Source of the DNA: Zea mays
Taxonomy: Eukaryota > Streptophyta > Magnoliopsida > Poales > Poaceae
Length of the DNA: 64,000 nt
Reading direction: 5' to 3'
Assembly: GCF_902167145.1 (NCBI RefSeq)
Contig: NC_050104.1
Location: 109,069,849-109,133,848, forward strand
The stretch's first letter is position 1; each line of letters begins with the position of its first letter. The notes below the pieces were generated by a model. That model was not told the DNA's origin. It ran no database searches and saw only the letters and a program-made list of their open reading frames with translations. Both the position numbers and the translations under genes were made by a program. Below are positions 63,304 through 64,000 of the stretch, piece by piece.

Positions 63304-64000
63304 TGAAAGGGAAATGTGCCCTTGGGCCATTTCTAAGTGTTTTGGTGATTTAGTGTCCAACACAAGTGCCTAAGTGTAAAAAGGTGGACAAAGTACAAAT
63401 CAAGGATAAAGGTATGTTTCTCAGACTTAGTACATTGTTTTATGGACTAATGTATTGTGTCTAAGTGCTGGAAACAGGAAAAATCCAATTGAAAATGTCT
63501 TGGCTCGAGCAGCCAAGAATCTGCTGAGTCTGGGAGCACCGGACTGTCCGGTGGGGCACCGGACAGTGTCCGGTGCGCCAGGCTGGCTCGAGCGAAGTGG
63601 CCGCTCTCGGGAATTCACCGGCGACGTACGGCTAAAATTCACCGGACTGTCCGGTGTGCACCGGACTGTCCAGTGAGCCAACGGTCGGCCGGGCCAACGG
63701 TCGGCCGCGCAATCTGCGCGGGACACGTGGCCGAGCCAACGGCTAGAAGATGGCACCGGACTGTCCGGTGTGCACCGGACATGTCCGGTGCGCCAACGGC
63801 TTCAGGTCTACCAACGGTCGGCTTCGCTATTTAAGGAAGGAAATCGGGCACCAGACAGTGTCCGGTGCCCCCGACGATAGAAGGCAAGAATGGCTTTCCA
63901 GATTTGTGCTCAACGGCTCCTAGCTGCCTTGGGGCTATAAAAGGGACCCCTAGGCGCATGGAGGAGTACACCAAGCATCCTTTGAGCATTATTGATCACT
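63304..64000 (+). mobile_element. 5' LTR of a second Sirevirus-type copia element, running off the window
   Basis: It starts TGAAAGGGAAATGTGCCC, a TGAAAGG start as in the first Sirevirus but otherwise a different family. It carries CACCGGACTGTCCGGTG palindromes at about 63537-63577, 63640-63676 and 63753-63791, and one more decayed near 63850. The likely TATA box TATAAAAG is at 63936-63943. It is plus-oriented, judged from the TGAAAGG start and the TATA orientation. The element body is outside the window. Confidence 0.85.

Overview
The window is intergenic DNA from a large, repeat-rich grass genome, almost certainly maize (Zea mays) or a close relative. This rests on recognisable element types: a Sirevirus with maize-style CCGGTG palindromes in its LTR, two Tat-lineage gypsy copies resembling cinful/zeon, a CACTA element with TTTGCCGAGTG subterminal repeats, and Tourist-like MITEs. 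I see no convincing host protein-coding gene and no rRNA or tRNA gene. Family names are from memory and no database was searched.

Layout. (1) Positions 1-28336 are the 3' part of a Tat-like gypsy element on the + strand. Its integrase lies at 2-1332 and its 3' LTR at 27835-28336. Between them an intron-containing antisense gene (27532 down to 1939) carries a Transposase_28-like domain. Two younger elements split that gene: a Sirevirus copia element (3063-12501, minus strand, TSD catac) and a chromodomain gypsy element (13809-26181, plus strand, TSD cgaaa). (2) Positions 28337-33231 are older non-LTR DNA: a decayed inverted-repeat/CACTA-like remnant, a 161-bp MITE, a GC-rich low-copy stretch, another inverted-repeat element, a (TA)n microsatellite and a 1152-bp CACTA element with TSD cat. 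(3) Positions 33232-41406 are a copia element on the minus strand with 191-bp LTRs and an unusual 2.5-kb 5' leader. (4) A cinful/zeon-like element (41411-53107, TSD agtgg) inserted 4 bp beyond the end of that copia element. (5) Positions 53108-53637 are host DNA with a 128-bp MITE. (6) A second cinful/zeon-like element starts at 53638 and is cut at 63304 by the 5' LTR of another Sirevirus-type element that runs off the window.

The coding content is gag, protease, reverse transcriptase, RNase H and integrase of four LTR families, mostly broken by single nonsense or frameshift changes. Many of the nonsense changes look like C-to-T at CG or CHG sites, as expected for heavily methylated plant repeats.

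Three observations stand out. The gypsy chromovirus has an extra ORF before gag whose N-terminus resembles the histone H3 tail around lysine 9, in an element whose integrase ends in a chromodomain. The copia leader holds three tandem copies of what looks like a folded RNA domain whose stems keep their place while changing sequence. The outer Tat element carries an antisense, intron-containing gene with its own TATA box and a second H3-tail-like stretch.
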